Source: Neodontobutis hainanensis
Lineage: Eukaryota; Chordata; Actinopteri; Gobiiformes; Odontobutidae
DNA: 64,000 bases
Direction: 5' to 3'
NCBI GenBank assembly: GCA_024349245.1
Contig: JALDNG010001283.1
Coordinates: 1-64,000 of the forward strand
Both the position numbers and the translations under genes were made by a program. This document shows, piece after piece, positions 23,361 to 36,547 of this stretch (the first letter of the stretch is position 1; each line of letters opens with the position of its first letter). The notes beneath the pieces were generated by a model that did not search any database, was not told the DNA's origin, and saw only the letters and a list, made by a program, of their open reading frames with translations.

Positions 23361-25499
23361 GTAAACGTTATTGCTCTTCTTTCTTTCTACTTTGCAAATT
23401 TCTTACGTTCAGTCTTGTGCATGCTTCCACTGAGCACTGGGTATGCCTTTAAGGTGCTGCTCAGTGCCTCTATTCTACTCCTATTAAGAGTTCTACAGAC
23501 TCACCTCTGCTGCAGTACTTTCCCACTCCTCTGGACTCAGACGTAACCCTCCACTTCTCGAGACAGGACGGGGCCCACAGTTACCTACTGCTGCTGAGAC
23601 ACTGTTCAGACCAGGCTTTACAGAATATTTCAGATGACTAAAGGTGTGTACGTCTCCTGCTTCTTTTCTGATGAAGAGATGAAGTTTTGCACTGATGTCG
23701 TTTGAAAAATGAACCCAGTCATGATTCATTACCTCTGCTCGCCCCCGCTGAGCTTTGTCCTACTCAGAGGAGAGGTACGGGCTGAACGTGGGGAGTGACT
23801 CAAAATTTGAATAAGTGATAGACACACCTAGCTGGAAGCATGATAAGTGTGTCTGACTGTCGGGGTTAGCTTTGACAGACACTTTATTACCCGGGGCAGA
23901 AGTTTGTTTGGTCTGCAATTACTCAACCAAGAAAAGATTAAAGACAAAAAAAGCTTTCTTTAAACATTCAAATATCCAAACATAAATTTAGTGTTAACCA
24001 TTAACTGTATCTTTCAGACTGCTATATGTCAAAATGATTAAAGAAAAAGCTTATTATCTGTGACGTACGTGAGAAGTAATATTGTGACCATTTAGTGACT
24101 TTAGATGAAGTTAGTGTAGCTTAGCCTTAGAAATCATCTGTCAGGATCCTTTGAGAGAAAGAATAGATCAGGAATATCTCATTTATGTCACGATTCTCGA
24201 TCCTCGTGTTTGTGTGTGTCTCGCTCATCCTGGAGGAGCCGTCCAGTCTTCACCAGCTGCTGCTGTGAGCCTCTGTGCTCCATCTGCTCGGCCTATAAAC
24301 CTCAACTGTCATTCTTGCTACAGTGGAAACAAGTCCTGGCTCCTTATTGAATGGACATTTCAATAGCCCTCCGGCCAAATGGCCAGATATATTGTAGTTA
24401 ATTTGATCAATAAACTCAAGACTAATGATGGGATTGAGAAGTTTCTTAAAGAACCTTTTCAACACAATTGTATCAAAAGGTTCATTACTCAAGCTTCATT
24501 CGCTTATTGCAGATCTTTGTTTGACACACACCACATGACTGCTTCAAACATCTGTCCCATGTGAACGAGTGTTTTCAAAAGCTGGAGAAAATTAAACAGG
24601 CTCAGCCCTAGGGCTTGTGAATTTTTCTTTTATCAAAACACACCATTATTTTCAGAATGTTCTGGCCACAAGGACCATGACCCAAGCAGTAAACCATGTG
24701 TTTAGGTGTCACCTTATTAAGAAGCCTGTGAGATTAGATTAGATTTTACAAAAGGGGAAATTAACATTTAACAGCTTTTCACGTTTAGTGCAAAAAAGTG
24801 TTGGTTAAAAACATCCTGGAGTAAAATGAACATGCAGCTTTCGAGGAAATGCAACTCAAACTCTCATCCACTGTTCCAGGCAAACAGAGTGTGCCATGAG
24901 GAAGTCACTTATACTACAGGAACACTTTTGAGCTAGTTTTTATTGGCTAAACAATCTGTGCAATTAACACTGTATATTCAACACCACAGTCACTGCTGCA
25001 CCTCAGTTTAATAGAGCCAGTCTTTGACAATTTGTACTTTAAAACATTTAAACAGGCACCAACACTAACGCTGAGAGAAGAGAAGAGAGCTCAAAAGAAG
25101 GGTTGTTACTTCTTGGATCATGTTCTAATGCTGAAACTGATCACTTCAGAAAATTGAAGGAAAAATAAAAATGTTTACAGTGTTTATCATGAAAATGTGA
25201 TTAGATGCTTGGCGCCAGATTATACATCCCAATGAGCCGCATGTGGCTGGCCCTTAGTTTGCACCCCACTGCACTAACAGACTTACTATCTGAACACTCT
25301 GGCTTCACTAAATTGTCTATGGTGGACAATGTTATCAATTAAACAATGTCTTATTTGCCCATTTGAGTGTTCATTTAATATAACTCATTTGGTTTGATAA
25401 TTTTATTTAAAAGTTCCATTTAAACAGGCACCAACACTAACCATTAAGTCATAAACTCTCAAAACTCAAAAGATTTCTTGGGCTTGAATATATCGAGCT
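23361..25499. other. non-coding, nothing major recognised
   Basis: No supported gene. A 24-bp sequence (ttaaacaggcaccaacact is its core) occurs at 25047-25070 and again at 25417-25440 as a direct repeat, about 370 bp apart, just before the minisatellite. Confidence 0.4.
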
Positions 25500-27125
25500 G
25501 AAACTCAACCCACTTCCTGGATTAACGCACGCTTCACTCAATACTTCCTGGATTAACCTCGCACGCTGACTAAATACTTCCTGGACTAACACACGCTTCA
25601 CTAAATACTTCCTGGACTAACGCACGCTTCACTAAATACTTCCTGGACTAACGCACGCTTCACTAAATACTTCCTGGACTAACGCACGCTTCACTAAATA
25701 CTTCCTGGACTAACGCACGCTTCACTAAATACTTCCTGGATTAACACACGCTTGACTAAATACTTCCTGGACTAACACACGCTTCACTAAATACTTCCTG
25801 GACTAACGCACGCTTCACTAAATACTTCCTGGACTAACACACGCTTCACTAAATACTTCCTGGACTAACACACGCTTCACTAAATACTTCCTGGATTAAC
25901 ACACGCTTCACTAAATACTTCCTGGATTAACGCACGCTTCACTAAATACTTCCTGGATTAACGCACGCTTCACTAAATACTTCCTGGACTAACGCACGCT
26001 TCACTAAATACTTCCTGGATTAACGCACGCTTCACTAAATACTTCCTGGACTAACACACGCTTCACTAAATACTTCCTGGACTAACACACGCTTCACTAA
26101 ATACTTCCTGGACTAACACACGCTTCACTAAATACTTCCTGGACTAACGCACGCTTCACTAAATACTTCCTGGATTAACGCACGCTTCACTAAATACTTC
26201 CTGGACTAACACACGCTTCACTAAATACTTCCTGGATTAACGCACGCTTCACTAAATACTTCCTGGATTAACGCACGCTTCACTAAATACTTCCTGGATT
26301 AACACACGCTTCACTAAATACTTCCTGGACTAACACACGCTTCACTAAATACTTCCTGGATTAACACACGCTTCACTAAATACTTCCTGGATTAACACAC
26401 GCTTCACTAAATACTTCCTGGATTAACACACGCTTCACTAAATACTTCCTGCACGCTTCACTAAATACTTCCTGGATTAACACACGCTTCACTAAATACT
26501 TCCTGGATTAACACACGCTTCACTAAATACTTCCTGGATTAACGCACGCTTCACTAAATACTTCCTGGACTAACGCACGCTTCACTAAATACTTCCTGGA
26601 TTAACACACGCTTCACTAAATACTTCCTGGATTAACGCACGCTTCACTAAATACTTCCTGGACTAACACACGCTTCACTAAATACTTCCTGGACTAACGC
26701 ACGCTTCACTAAATACTTCCTGGATTAACACACGCTTCACTAAATACTTCCTGGATTAACGCACGCTTCACTAAATACTTCCTGGACTAACACACGCTCA
26801 CTAAATACTTCCTGGACTTAACGACGCTTCACTGAATACTTCCTGGATTAACACACGCTTCACTAAATACTTCCTGGACTAACGCGCTTCACTAAATACT
26901 TCCTGGATTAACGACGCTTCACTAAATACTTCCTGGATTAACGCTTCACTAAATACTTCCTGGATTAACGCACGCTTCACTAAATACTTCCTGGACTAAC
27001 GCACGCTTCACTAAATACTTCCTGGACTAACGCACGCTTCACTAAATACTTCCTGGACTAACGCACGCTTCACTAAATACTTCCTGGACTAACGCACGCT
27101 TCACTAAATACTTCCTGGATTAACA
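25500..27125 (+). repeat. 31-bp minisatellite, about 52 tandem copies
   Basis: The unit starts acttcctgga, continues with Y-taac-R-cacgcttcac and ends taaat. Two positions vary almost independently between copies (C or T at unit base 11, G or A at base 16), while the rest is nearly invariant. The first two units are diverged, one unit near 26445 is about nine bases short, and 26780-26950 holds a cluster of shortened or misphased units. There are no spacers and no open reading frame. Confidence 0.97.
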
Positions 27126-28650
27126 GACACTTCGAAGCCTCGACACCGTACGTCCCATCACTACTTTTTTGAAAAGACTTTGTATTTGTTCTCGATCATC
27201 TCTCTGTTTTCAGTTTCTTTATTACAGCAGTCTTGTTCTCCACATGGCTCCTCGTCCTCCGGTCCAGGTACCACAGGTATCTGGCCCTCCAGTCCTGGTC
27301 TTACCTGTAATATAAATCTTGTTGAACTACGGCGTGTATGAGTGTATGCATTTGTGATATTGAGGTGAGACTAATTCTCTGCTGGCAGGATGCACAAAAA
27401 AATCCTTTTAAAAAGTTTTCAACTCATCTAAAACGCAGCAACTAGAAACTAACAGGAACCAAGAGACGAGAGCACATTGCTCCAGAGTCAGCCTCCCTTC
27501 ACTGGCTTCACATTGAATTCAGAATTAAGTTCAAAATCCTTCAGCCGCAGAGACCTCATGGTGTTGTATCGTCCCGACGGAGCGCGTTGTTCTTAAAAAG
27601 CAGTTCCTAGGGTTTTCTAAAGAACAACTGGAGGTTAAGCTTTCAGTTTAATGGAATTAACTCACGTTAAACAGACAGTTTCTACATTTAACATCTACAT
27701 TAGTCAAGAATTTTCTTTTTGACTGGGCTTATAGTAAGGACTTCTGCTCTTAAGATAATTTAAGTAAGGACCTATATATTAAGTTATTTCACCACACTTT
27801 GCTTCATTATATCACCTGTAAGCTCATAAAGCCTGGAATTATTGCCCTTTAGGCAAATCTACTCATAAACCCCTTTAACAATCTATGCTTATGATTAGAA
27901 AAAACAAAGGTTAGTTTTTTGACCCAAGAGACAAGCCTGAGGAAAGAATCCAATCAAAGCATCAACACCAACCTGCCAAGGCTTTGCCACATGACACTGA
28001 AAAATTATGAAGGCACCATAAAAGATGTGCTGTCTGCAAAATTGCACACTTTGGGCAGAACGCCGAGCACTCAGGGTGAGAAATGTCAGGTAGCACTCAT
28101 CAACGCTCTGACACGGGCCATACGGCAAAGAGGAGGGTCGGAGAAGGACGAGGCTTTGGCAGAGGCTCGGATAAAAAGAGACAAAAAGAGGAGACAGGGG
28201 TAAAAAGAAAATAGCAGAGCATCCTGAGAGGGAGCAGCAGGAGCACTCAGCTCCACTCTGACAGAACCATCAGGACAGTTCTTTCAGTCTGCAGGATATT
28301 CATATCCATCAGAGCAGAAGCCGAGCTGAGCGGATTGCATCAGATAACAGTCATCAACAGACTGTTGTCACTGCTGCAGTCAGGGAGAGGGCTTTTATCA
28401 TTTTACAAGGAGACTTAACTCAAAGGGACACCTAATATGCGTACTTATGTAGACACATATTTCATGCACTTATACACACCATGTTTGTGTTAATACTTTT
28501 AAACACAATGCCTGAGTTAACAGAGCATGCTTTACAAAGTGACACAAAAATCTAGTAGTTTTGTTTAGATCTGGAGTCATTAGGATTTCACATTATTATT
28601 ATGTCTGATAACAATTGGGATTTGGACAAATAAATAAATAAACAAAACAA
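27126..28650. other. non-coding, nothing recognised
   Basis: No confident feature. The 94-codon frame at 27919-28203 (+) is lysine-rich at its end but has no recognisable family. Confidence 0.4.
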
Positions 28651-28662
28651 AACAAAGCCTGA

Positions 28663-29065
28663 GGGGTGCACGTGGCAGAGTGGTTAGCACTCCTGCCTCA
28701 CAGCAAGAAGGTCGTGAGTTCAAAACACGGCCGACCCAAACATTCTCGGCCGACTCCGGTCTTTCTGTGAGGAGTCTGCATGTCCTCCACGTGTTACCGT
28801 GGGTTCTCTCCAGGTACTCCAGCTTCCTCCCACCGTCCAAAGACATGCATGTATAGGTTAATCGGCAACTCTAAAGTGTCCCTAGTGAATGAAAGTGAGA
28901 GTGAATGGTTGTCTGTCAATGTTTGTCTCTATATGTCAGCCCTGCGACTAACTGGCCACTGTCCAGGGTGTACCCCGCCTCAGGCCCAAAGCTGCTGGGA
29001 TAGGCTCCAGTCACCCGCGACCCCTAACGGGACAAAGTGGTAGAAAATGAATGAATGAATGAATG
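28663..29065 (+). mobile_element. tRNA-derived SINE (copy F) with 12-bp target duplication
   Basis: The head has box A gtggcagagtggttagcac (28671-28689) and a box B-like gagttcaaaac (28717-28727). The body contains gggttctctccaggtactcc and ctgggataggctccagtc, and the tail is (GAAT)n. The element is bounded by a perfect direct repeat aacaaagcctga at 28651-28662 and 29066-29077, which fixes its ends. It is a different SINE family from copies A, B and E. Confidence 0.88.
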
Positions 29066-29762
29066 AACAAAGCCTGACTAAAAGCAAAACATTTTATGCA
29101 TATTCTGAATTAAAGATACTTAAAACCAGTGTCTAAACTGATCTTAAGTAATTAAATACACTAGACCCTTTCAAAAGCGCACATGCTTCATGTACTGCCT
29201 GTAAAAGTCCTTCTACTGACACATAAATTAACAAACTTTATCATTCTATTTCTATATTTCTATACTTTAAATCAAGATGCTTTATTGAAGGATCACATCT
29301 GTATTTTTGTCCCAGTCCAAAGTGAGAAGGGTCTGGGGTCTGTTGGATTTATGACAGTTTAAAACCTTTTGTAGAAATCTTCTTGGACTCAACCATTTAT
29401 CGAAAAGTGCAAACGCAATGGTTCTTTCATTGGTTGTTTGATTTTCAAAACTGTGTTCCTTCAATTTACTGAAAATGTATTGATACTGCATTTACCTTTT
29501 TTCTAGTTTTTCTTTTTTTATTTTCCTTTAATTGTATTTCTATTAAAGTTAAATCTGTACACAGTGATTCTGATGACAGGACACAGAACAAACGAATTCT
29601 TCCTATAGAATAATGGCCAGCCAGAGGAGTCTTTCTCATTTAAACCTTTAGTGATGTTGTTTTATAGGTAAGAAAAGACGCATGACGACATTTAAAAGGA
29701 TCATTGTATGCCAGCCTATCAGTGTTAAATCAACTCTAGAAAGTACAATAAACAAAATATAC

Positions 29763-29993
29763 CTGAAACCAATGTCATCTTCTTGCTTCGTTTCTTTGAC
29801 TCTGGCGTCAGAGTAAAAGCGTCCAGCTGTGTGGGAACCTTAACTCTGCTTCTCTCTTTCATCTGTACATTCTCAATCAGTGTCTTTCTGAACTGAAAGT
29901 GATGATCCAAACCCTTCGACTTTCCCTGCTCAGATCCGGTCGAGGCTGCTGCAGTGAGATACCCTCTCAGACACTGACGGATGGTGGCACGCA
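29763..29993 (-). CDS. possible orphan internal exon, unknown protein
   Basis: An open minus-strand block of 77 codons with an AG just before 29993 and CAG/GTATAT at its downstream edge (29762). The translation is basic and polar with good codon continuity: IRQCLRGYL, FQFRKTLIENVQMKERSRV, then PTQLDAFTLTPESKKRSKK. The composition looks protein-like rather than random, and the donor is good. The acceptor has only a modest pyrimidine tract, and no partner exon was found. I do not recognise the family. It could be an exon of a gene extending beyond view, or chance. Confidence 0.3.
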
Positions 29994-31079
29994 CTCAAAT
30001 GGACCGCTACAACAAAAAAGTCAAATGCCAAGGCATCACTGTAAACAGTGGTTTACCAAAGCTTATTTCAAACTGTCACAGCTCTTGACTCTAACTTTTG
30101 TCATACTGTTCTATGTATATGGTTCATTGATACACATTCGGATGATTGTATTTTGAAGAATTAAACAACTATGGGTCAGAAGGTTAGTAAATACAATGTA
30201 TTAAAGCATATATGTTTGCAGCTTTATCACAATTTCCAGCTGCTATTATTCTTTTTATTTACGTTAGCCAGTCTTTCCCATACACTGAAAAGACCTTCAG
30301 TGACCCACCGTAATTTAATTTGCACTGTCATGGTATGTAAATGAACCAAAGATTACAATACACTGTTGATCCGTTTCATTTTGCTTAATATTCTGCACGA
30401 TTCCACTTTCAAATATTATGTCCTATGAACGATCACTGGCACCTAAAGCTGGTTTACTGAACATTTGATGTACATGTGCCAACTTATTTTTTACTGGTGT
30501 ACTATACATATGTAATTTATTAACACATAAATATATTGTCTGAAGTTAAAATAGAAGGTCACTGTGAAGGCAAAAACTCTATTGGGTGTATTTGTATGTT
30601 TATATTAATATAGAATATGATGGTGATTTTAAGAATTGTTTTATATGTAAATATTCTGTTTTATACAGATATTAAACATCAATTACAAACACTTTGATGA
30701 CCACATGGAAAGAGAAAAGGATAAAAAGTTGTGAAAGTTACATTACATTACCATCACCAAATAAAGAAAACAACAGTAGCAATTATAACACAAGGTAGCA
30801 AAAAGCATAAGTGCACCTAAAACTAGTCAGTTAAAACCCAGCACAATAAACAGAGCTAAGGATAGGAAGTTTTTGTTTTGTTTTTAAAGAAAAAGAAGGG
30901 ATAGAAAGGAAGTATAATTCATTGTTTTTCAGTCAGGTGTTGACGGAAGAGATGTGTTTTCAGGTGTTTTTTAAAGATGGCTACAGAATCTGCTGATCTT
31001 GTAGCAGCAGGTAGATCATTCCACCAATGTGAAACAGATCCAGAGATCTGGTAGAACATAGGTCTGTAGAGTGTAAAGG
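29994..31079. other. non-coding; possible old repeat at the right
   Basis: Mostly AT-rich. From about 30930 (gtgttgacggaagagatgtg onward) to 31075 the sequence resembles a dispersed fish repeat adjoining the L2-like fragment; no coding potential. Confidence 0.4.
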
Positions 31080-31770
31080 TCTACTTTTCCTAATGTTGTA
31101 CAGGATGAATCTACAGGACCTGGTGGTGCTGGTGGAAAATGACTTGTGAAGTTTAGTTGATCATCAATTACCACTCCCAGATTTCTGGCAGTGCTGGACG
31201 GTGTAATGGTTGATGAGCCTAGTTGAATGGAGAGGTTGTGGCAGGAATCAAGAGCAGTTCTGTTTTTCCAAGGTTCAGCTGCAGGTGATGGTCCTTCATC
31301 CAAAGTGAGATGTCACTCAGGCCGAGACACGAGCAGAGACCGTCGGATCATCAGGTTGAAATGACAAGTGGAGTTGAGTGTCATCTGCAGCAGTGATAGG
31401 AAAAGCCATGTTTCTGAATGACAGAGCCAAGGGATGTCATGTAAATGGAAAAGAGTAGCGGTCCAAGCACTGAGCCCTGAGGCACCCCTGTATTAAGATG
31501 TTGGGACTCAGAGACCTCGTTTCTCCAGGATACTCTGAATGACCTACCCGAGAGGTAAGACTTGAACCATTGTAATGCCATTCCAGAGACACCCATCGCA
31601 CTGAGAGAAGACAAGAGGATGTGATGATTAAAAGTGTCAAAGGCAGCAGACAGATCCAGTAAGATGAGGACAGATGAAGTTTTATCGTGTAATACTGAAA
31701 CTAAAGCACCACCATGAACTGATTTACATTCATCAAAAATACAGCTAATTTGCATAATTCTAATGAACAC
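31080..31770 (-). pseudogene. L2-like (CR1 group) LINE reverse transcriptase fragment
   Basis: The minus strand encodes an RT block: VLILLDLSAAFDTFNHHILL (31682-31623) with the first catalytic aspartate, then FKSYLSGRSFRV and the very typical NTGVPQGSVLGPLLFSIY (31505-31449). Downstream, in a new frame, are LSIQLGSSTITPSSTARNLG and VVIDDQLNFTSHF (31240-31140), the segment before the thumb. The FADD box between them is degraded, the N-terminal endonuclease is missing and the frame is broken, so this is a dead 5'-truncated copy. Confidence 0.85.
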
Positions 31771-33104
31771 AACAACTTACACGTCCACACCCTAATCTGT
31801 TTTTGAGTGCATCCTTGTAATATCCTGTGTTCTGTGTTTTGCTGTGTTTAATATTGTATTGTGATTGAAATCTGTGCTGCTGTCTCAGGCAGGACTCGAA
31901 TAAAAAAAAGAATAGGACTTTCCTGGTTAAATAAAGGTTAAATAAAAAAATGTGATACAAGTCAGATGAAGCTTGGGGTCAAAGGGGCGCCTCAGTGGCT
32001 TAGGTTGTTTGTCTAAAGTCACTTCTTTCTCTCTAATTCTGTTTTCTGTCTGTCTGCTGTTTTATCAAAAAAAAAAAAAGGCCCAAAAAAAAGATCTGGG
32101 AAATCTTATCTTTACACGTTTTTCTCTATTCAACAGTGCATTTGTTTACTTATCTTTTCATTTCTGTGTTAATCAAATGTCATCAAATTCCGATTAAACT
32201 TGCCGAAAAAGGTATATTTTCATATATTTTCTTTTGTGATGAACAATGCCATAAAGAAAGTTCTGAGACGAGACAGGTCTGTGTTGTGATTGCCTTGTGA
32301 GATTGGAATCTTTAATCCTGACGAAGGCAATGGCTGTAAAATTAGGCTGATGGTCTAATTTTACCCGTGGAGCCACAGTGGGGGCCTCCGAGTCTGAGCC
32401 GCGGAGAGATATTAAAGTCAGAGTTTTAATTAAAAATCTAAACTTTGATGGAAGAGGAGAAAACACACCTTCAGCTGTCATTTCACTGAAACAGCATGAG
32501 AGATTAATTAACGGGAAATCGAGTGGAGGTAGTCGGCCGTGTTTATGAAGACTTGAGTTTGTGTAGGGAGTTTATGAAGACTTGAGCTTTAGGAGTTTAT
32601 TCAGAGAAGTGACAAAGATGACTTTAATACAGCTACAACTAAATTATAGAAATGAAACTTCATGAACTGGCAATAATTCTTTTTATTATGTGTAAAGCAC
32701 ACTTTGAATGTTATTTAAGATGGCTTCCCTGAACTTTGAACCATTGGCTTATTGTTACAAAACGTTTGTGTTAATAAAATATCCCTTTTGTTTGTCGGAC
32801 GGTGTGCAGGAATTTCTGTTCTTTTTTTATTTCACACTTAATTCACGCTGGGCCCTTTACTACACTGCAAAAAAATCCCAAATCTATTATTATCTAGTAT
32901 AGTTGTCTTTATTTATAGTCAAATTGTCTTATAATGCTGGATTTAAGAGACATTTACTTAATAAGAAAAAACGCTTTATTTAAGAATAAAAACCTTACTC
33001 CAACTTACTGTTTATATAACTCATATTACAAACCCAAACTTTTAACTTAGTAGAAAGGGATGGATGATTTTGCAGTACGTGTACATATTACACTACATAT
33101 TTTA
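31771..33104. other. non-coding, nothing recognised
   Basis: No supported feature. ggggcgcctcagtggcttagg at 31983-32003 could be a decayed tRNA-like SINE head but lacks a box B. Confidence 0.35.
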
Positions 33105-33262
33105 CCTTTTTTTTTTTTTTTTGGAGTGTCCTGCTTTGATATGTTTATACAAATTTGTTATATTGCCACAGCGTGTCTCCTGCACACACCACAGGCAGCA
33201 GTTTCTTTGTCTGTCGTTGTGAAGTAGCTCCAAAAGGCGCTCTTTTTCCTCGCCGCCATCAT
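33105..33262 (-). pseudogene. BED-type zinc finger fragment (hAT/ZBED-like), frameshifted
   Basis: From an ATG at 33262 the minus strand reads SAFWSYFTTTDKETAACGVC, which fits the aromatic start and first CxxC of a BED finger. A frame change follows, then GNITNLYKHIKAGHSKK, which fits the NLxxHxxxxH end. A poly-A run (lysines) and a GGTAAAA donor-like site follow. BED fingers bind DNA in hAT transposases and the ZBED genes derived from them. No transposase catalytic part was found nearby. Confidence 0.5.
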
Positions 33263-33611
33263 AAGTACGAGAGCATGGTTGGGCGAGGAGGAGGGGGAGG
33301 GTCAAGGTGACCCTGAGCAGTGAGAGAGGAGTGCTGTTTGCACATAAGGACTGGGAGCACTCACACAAACGGACAGGAAATTTGAGTAAAAAAAATAAAG
33401 ACAACAGGAAAGGTCGGGTCATACCAAATCAGAACATTTAAACTGGCAAAATAGCCTTAACAACACATATATATATATTTTTTATAATAATAATTTATAT
33501 ATAAATAATTTATAATATTAACATAATACATTCATTTTTACCACTATTTACCCAGAACCTAAATCAACCTTCCCATTAGAACGAAGACAGAGCAGAAGAG
33601 GGAAGAAGTCA

Positions 33612-33775
33612 TCCTGTGGCTGTGTCCGAATCAACACATTAATCACTATGTAGTGCACTATATATCAATTACCATTTTGGAGTGGTGTCCGAATGTCTAG
33701 TGACTGAAATGTACTGCACTCAAAGTTTCCCACAATGCATCAGTTAAAAGTAGTGAGCAGTGATAGGAGCTCAGT
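33612..33775 (+). repeat. MITE-like dispersed repeat
   Basis: Sequence of the type tgtgtccgaatcaacacatt, ctatgtagtgcactatat and cccacaatgcatcag is a frequent non-autonomous DNA-transposon pattern in fish. A diverged relative lies at about 18150-18210. Terminal inverted repeats are not clean here. Confidence 0.4.
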
Positions 33776-35986
33776 ACAGGGCAGATATATTCACAATCTT
33801 TTCTGAAGTATGCACTTCCTTATTGTAACGTGGCTGCATTATTATCGTTCTTGATGTGAAACTCCTCTGAAATGCTCTGGAAAAGCAGTTCCAAAGCAAA
33901 TTACTTTTATTTCAAAATATAAATTAATTTTCCATTTACTGCAATTAATTTACAAACCAGTGCATTTAATTTCAGAATATGCTTTTTAAATTCAGTTTTT
34001 AAAAAGCATTGATATCATTTGAGCACTTTAAATTCAACACGATGAGGGAGCGTTTCAGTTTAATGCAGATAAAATCGTGTCAGTCTTCCAGAGGAGGTGA
34101 GACAGGCCTCTGCTCTGACAATGTTCAAGTCCAGGCTGAAAACAGTTCTCTTTAACTGTGCATAAGACAACTAAGGGTATTGTATCTGCTGTCTTCTGTT
34201 TTAGGTTTGCTTAAATTAATTTTATTTTTAATTTATTTTATTGAAAGCACTTATGTTGCATGTATTGTTCTTTATAAATAAACTTGCCTTGCTGGTGGCT
34301 GTCCGGACAGTTGGCTTTCATACGGCAGGCATCTCGCCTTTTGTCTTACGCACTCATTGTGTTTTTATTTTTTTTTACACACAAGAACAAAATAAATCTG
34401 AATAACGGGTAAACATGCACAAACATATCAGAGTATTGCAGAGACATCTTGGTGTGTTAATCCGATTTCTCATAATCAGATAACTGCTGTTCAGATTATG
34501 CTGTTTAAATGATTATTTGAATCATTCATGAATTATTTGGATTACTCCAGTAATCACATAATGATAGGTAAACAAGCTGACTTTCCATTTTAAATGGTAT
34601 GTCATGCAACAAAGTTGGTTTGTGGTGCTTTATGGGTGAGCACTAAAACAATGTGAATAGTATTTGTAGTAAGTATAACTGTAAAAATATTGATATTTTT
34701 CATGGTGATCTCAACATAAAGAAGCACTTTCTTCTGTCCTGGTGGAACTGTGCTGTTCAGGGCTTTAGCAACACAAAAAAAAACATGTCAACATGGTTCA
34801 GGTCTCTTTTAATAATTTTTTTTTTTTTATTTAATCTTTTGTTTATCCAGGAAAGTCCTACTGAGATTAAAAATCTTTTTTGCAGAGTAGTCCTGGCCCC
34901 ATGGGAGGGGGACTGTTGTGCATGGGTTTAGTGCTTGGGTTGGGTTAGTCCAGCTTATGTATGAGTTTGATGGTTGTTCTAAATTCTAAAACTCTAAATC
35001 ATCTACATCTTAAAGGCCCTCTAGAGGAATGTTTTAAATGTTTAGCCCTGAGTCAGTCCCTCACATAAAAGCAGTTTCCAGAGCGGGATTGTTAGGTTTT
35101 GTCTAACTGGGTACGAGAGGCATATCCGGGACAGGTTCAACTGTTTCATAGTCCCTAATAGACCTGGTCTCAGTCCCTAATAGACCTGGTCTCAGTCCCT
35201 AATAGACCTGGTCTCAGTCCCTAATAGACCTGGTCTCAGTCCCTAATAGACCTGCTCTTGTTTTGGTCTCTGTTTCGGTGAATATATGCTGGTAAAGGGG
35301 TTTTGACTACAACATTGACATTTTCTTCCAGCCCTTCCAACATAAAAAAAAAGAAAAAACTGAACAGGACCTGGCTCAGATCTACCACACAATATGTCTC
35401 CTGCGTAACGTTCACATCCATACATTTATGGAAAATATATCATCCTTCTATCTTCATGGGAACAAAGGATTACATTTAAAATCCGCTGAGGTGATAAAAG
35501 TCAGTTTGTGGAGAAAGAGCTTTAATGTGGCATGTGGAATGTGGCAGCGTCAGCAATGATTACGCAACATGTTTACAGCCAGAACACATTACAGTGATGA
35601 CAAACTTTTCACAGATTGTGCTTCTACAAAAGATTAAAAACGTTTGTGGGTGAAGGTTAGCGGTAAACACAAAAAATGCACATTTACAGCAATAAATCTT
35701 AAGAGCTTTATCTAATAGCTTTTTGTGAAAAGTGAATAGGACTTATGTTAAATGTAAATGGTGACCTGAAAGTGGCATCTTTAGATAAAATATCACATTC
35801 ATTGCTGTGTCATACATTAGACAGCTGCTGAAATAGCTTTGCATAATTTGCTTTCATTGCATCCCATTCTCATTCTAATACCGGCCTCACTTCAGGATCA
35901 TCGTGGGGCTTTGAAAATATTCTACACATTTGGTTTGAGTGCTTTTCTCTGACATAAAAGTTGTGATTAAACTCCAGCCTAGAAAC

Positions 35987-36500
35987 TGTATGTAAGTGTC
36001 AGGAAATATGCACAAACGAGTGTGGCATTCAACAGTTTATTATTCACACAGAAGCACTCCAAAATGGTAAAACAGTACAATCAGAACAAAATCACCTGAT
36101 AAAGTTAGGCTATAAAGCTAACTTTCTCTACGTGCACGGGGGAAGTCGTGTGGAGCCACCCCACACCTCAGCCACTTCTCTTGCTGAGTTAAGTAGATCT
36201 CTCCCAACTTTTCCCTCAGTGCAGCACCGTTTTATCAGCGGAGGGTGCGGATTTGCTAAAAAATAGATATCACAGTTATGCTCAGTGCATGCCGAGGTCA
36301 CAAGTCACGTTGCACACTGTTGGTCAGAAATGCTTTTGCTCAAGGTTTCTCAGCATCTTTTGTTACACATTAAGTAGCCCTTCGCACTAAGGCAAGCAGA
36401 TGCAACATTTGATATTTCACATATGATTACTCTTGTATAACCTTCAAAATGCACACATAGAAACAAAGTTTAATACAAAATACAAATGAACTCCTTAACA
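35987..36500 (-). repeat. ERV1 3' LTR (copy 1)
   Basis: A 514-bp block starting tgtatgtaag and ending ccttaaca on the plus strand (TGT...ACA on the element strand). The element strand has a TATA-like tttatag (about 36110) and an AATAAA about 48 bp before the 3' end, giving a short U5. The weak purine tract ggggaaat precedes it. Because the second LTR is outside the window, the ends are inferred from these motifs. Confidence 0.6.
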
Positions 36501-36547
36501 ATTTCCCCGTGTTTATACAAAAAAATCATTGGAGAAAATATCAATGC

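Noticed and set aside
25500..27125. CRISPR-like array
   Set aside because: Units are contiguous without spacers and the genome is eukaryotic; it is a minisatellite.
27919..28203. 94-codon plus-strand frame as a gene
   Set aside because: No recognisable domain, no promoter or splice context, and composition close to the surroundings.
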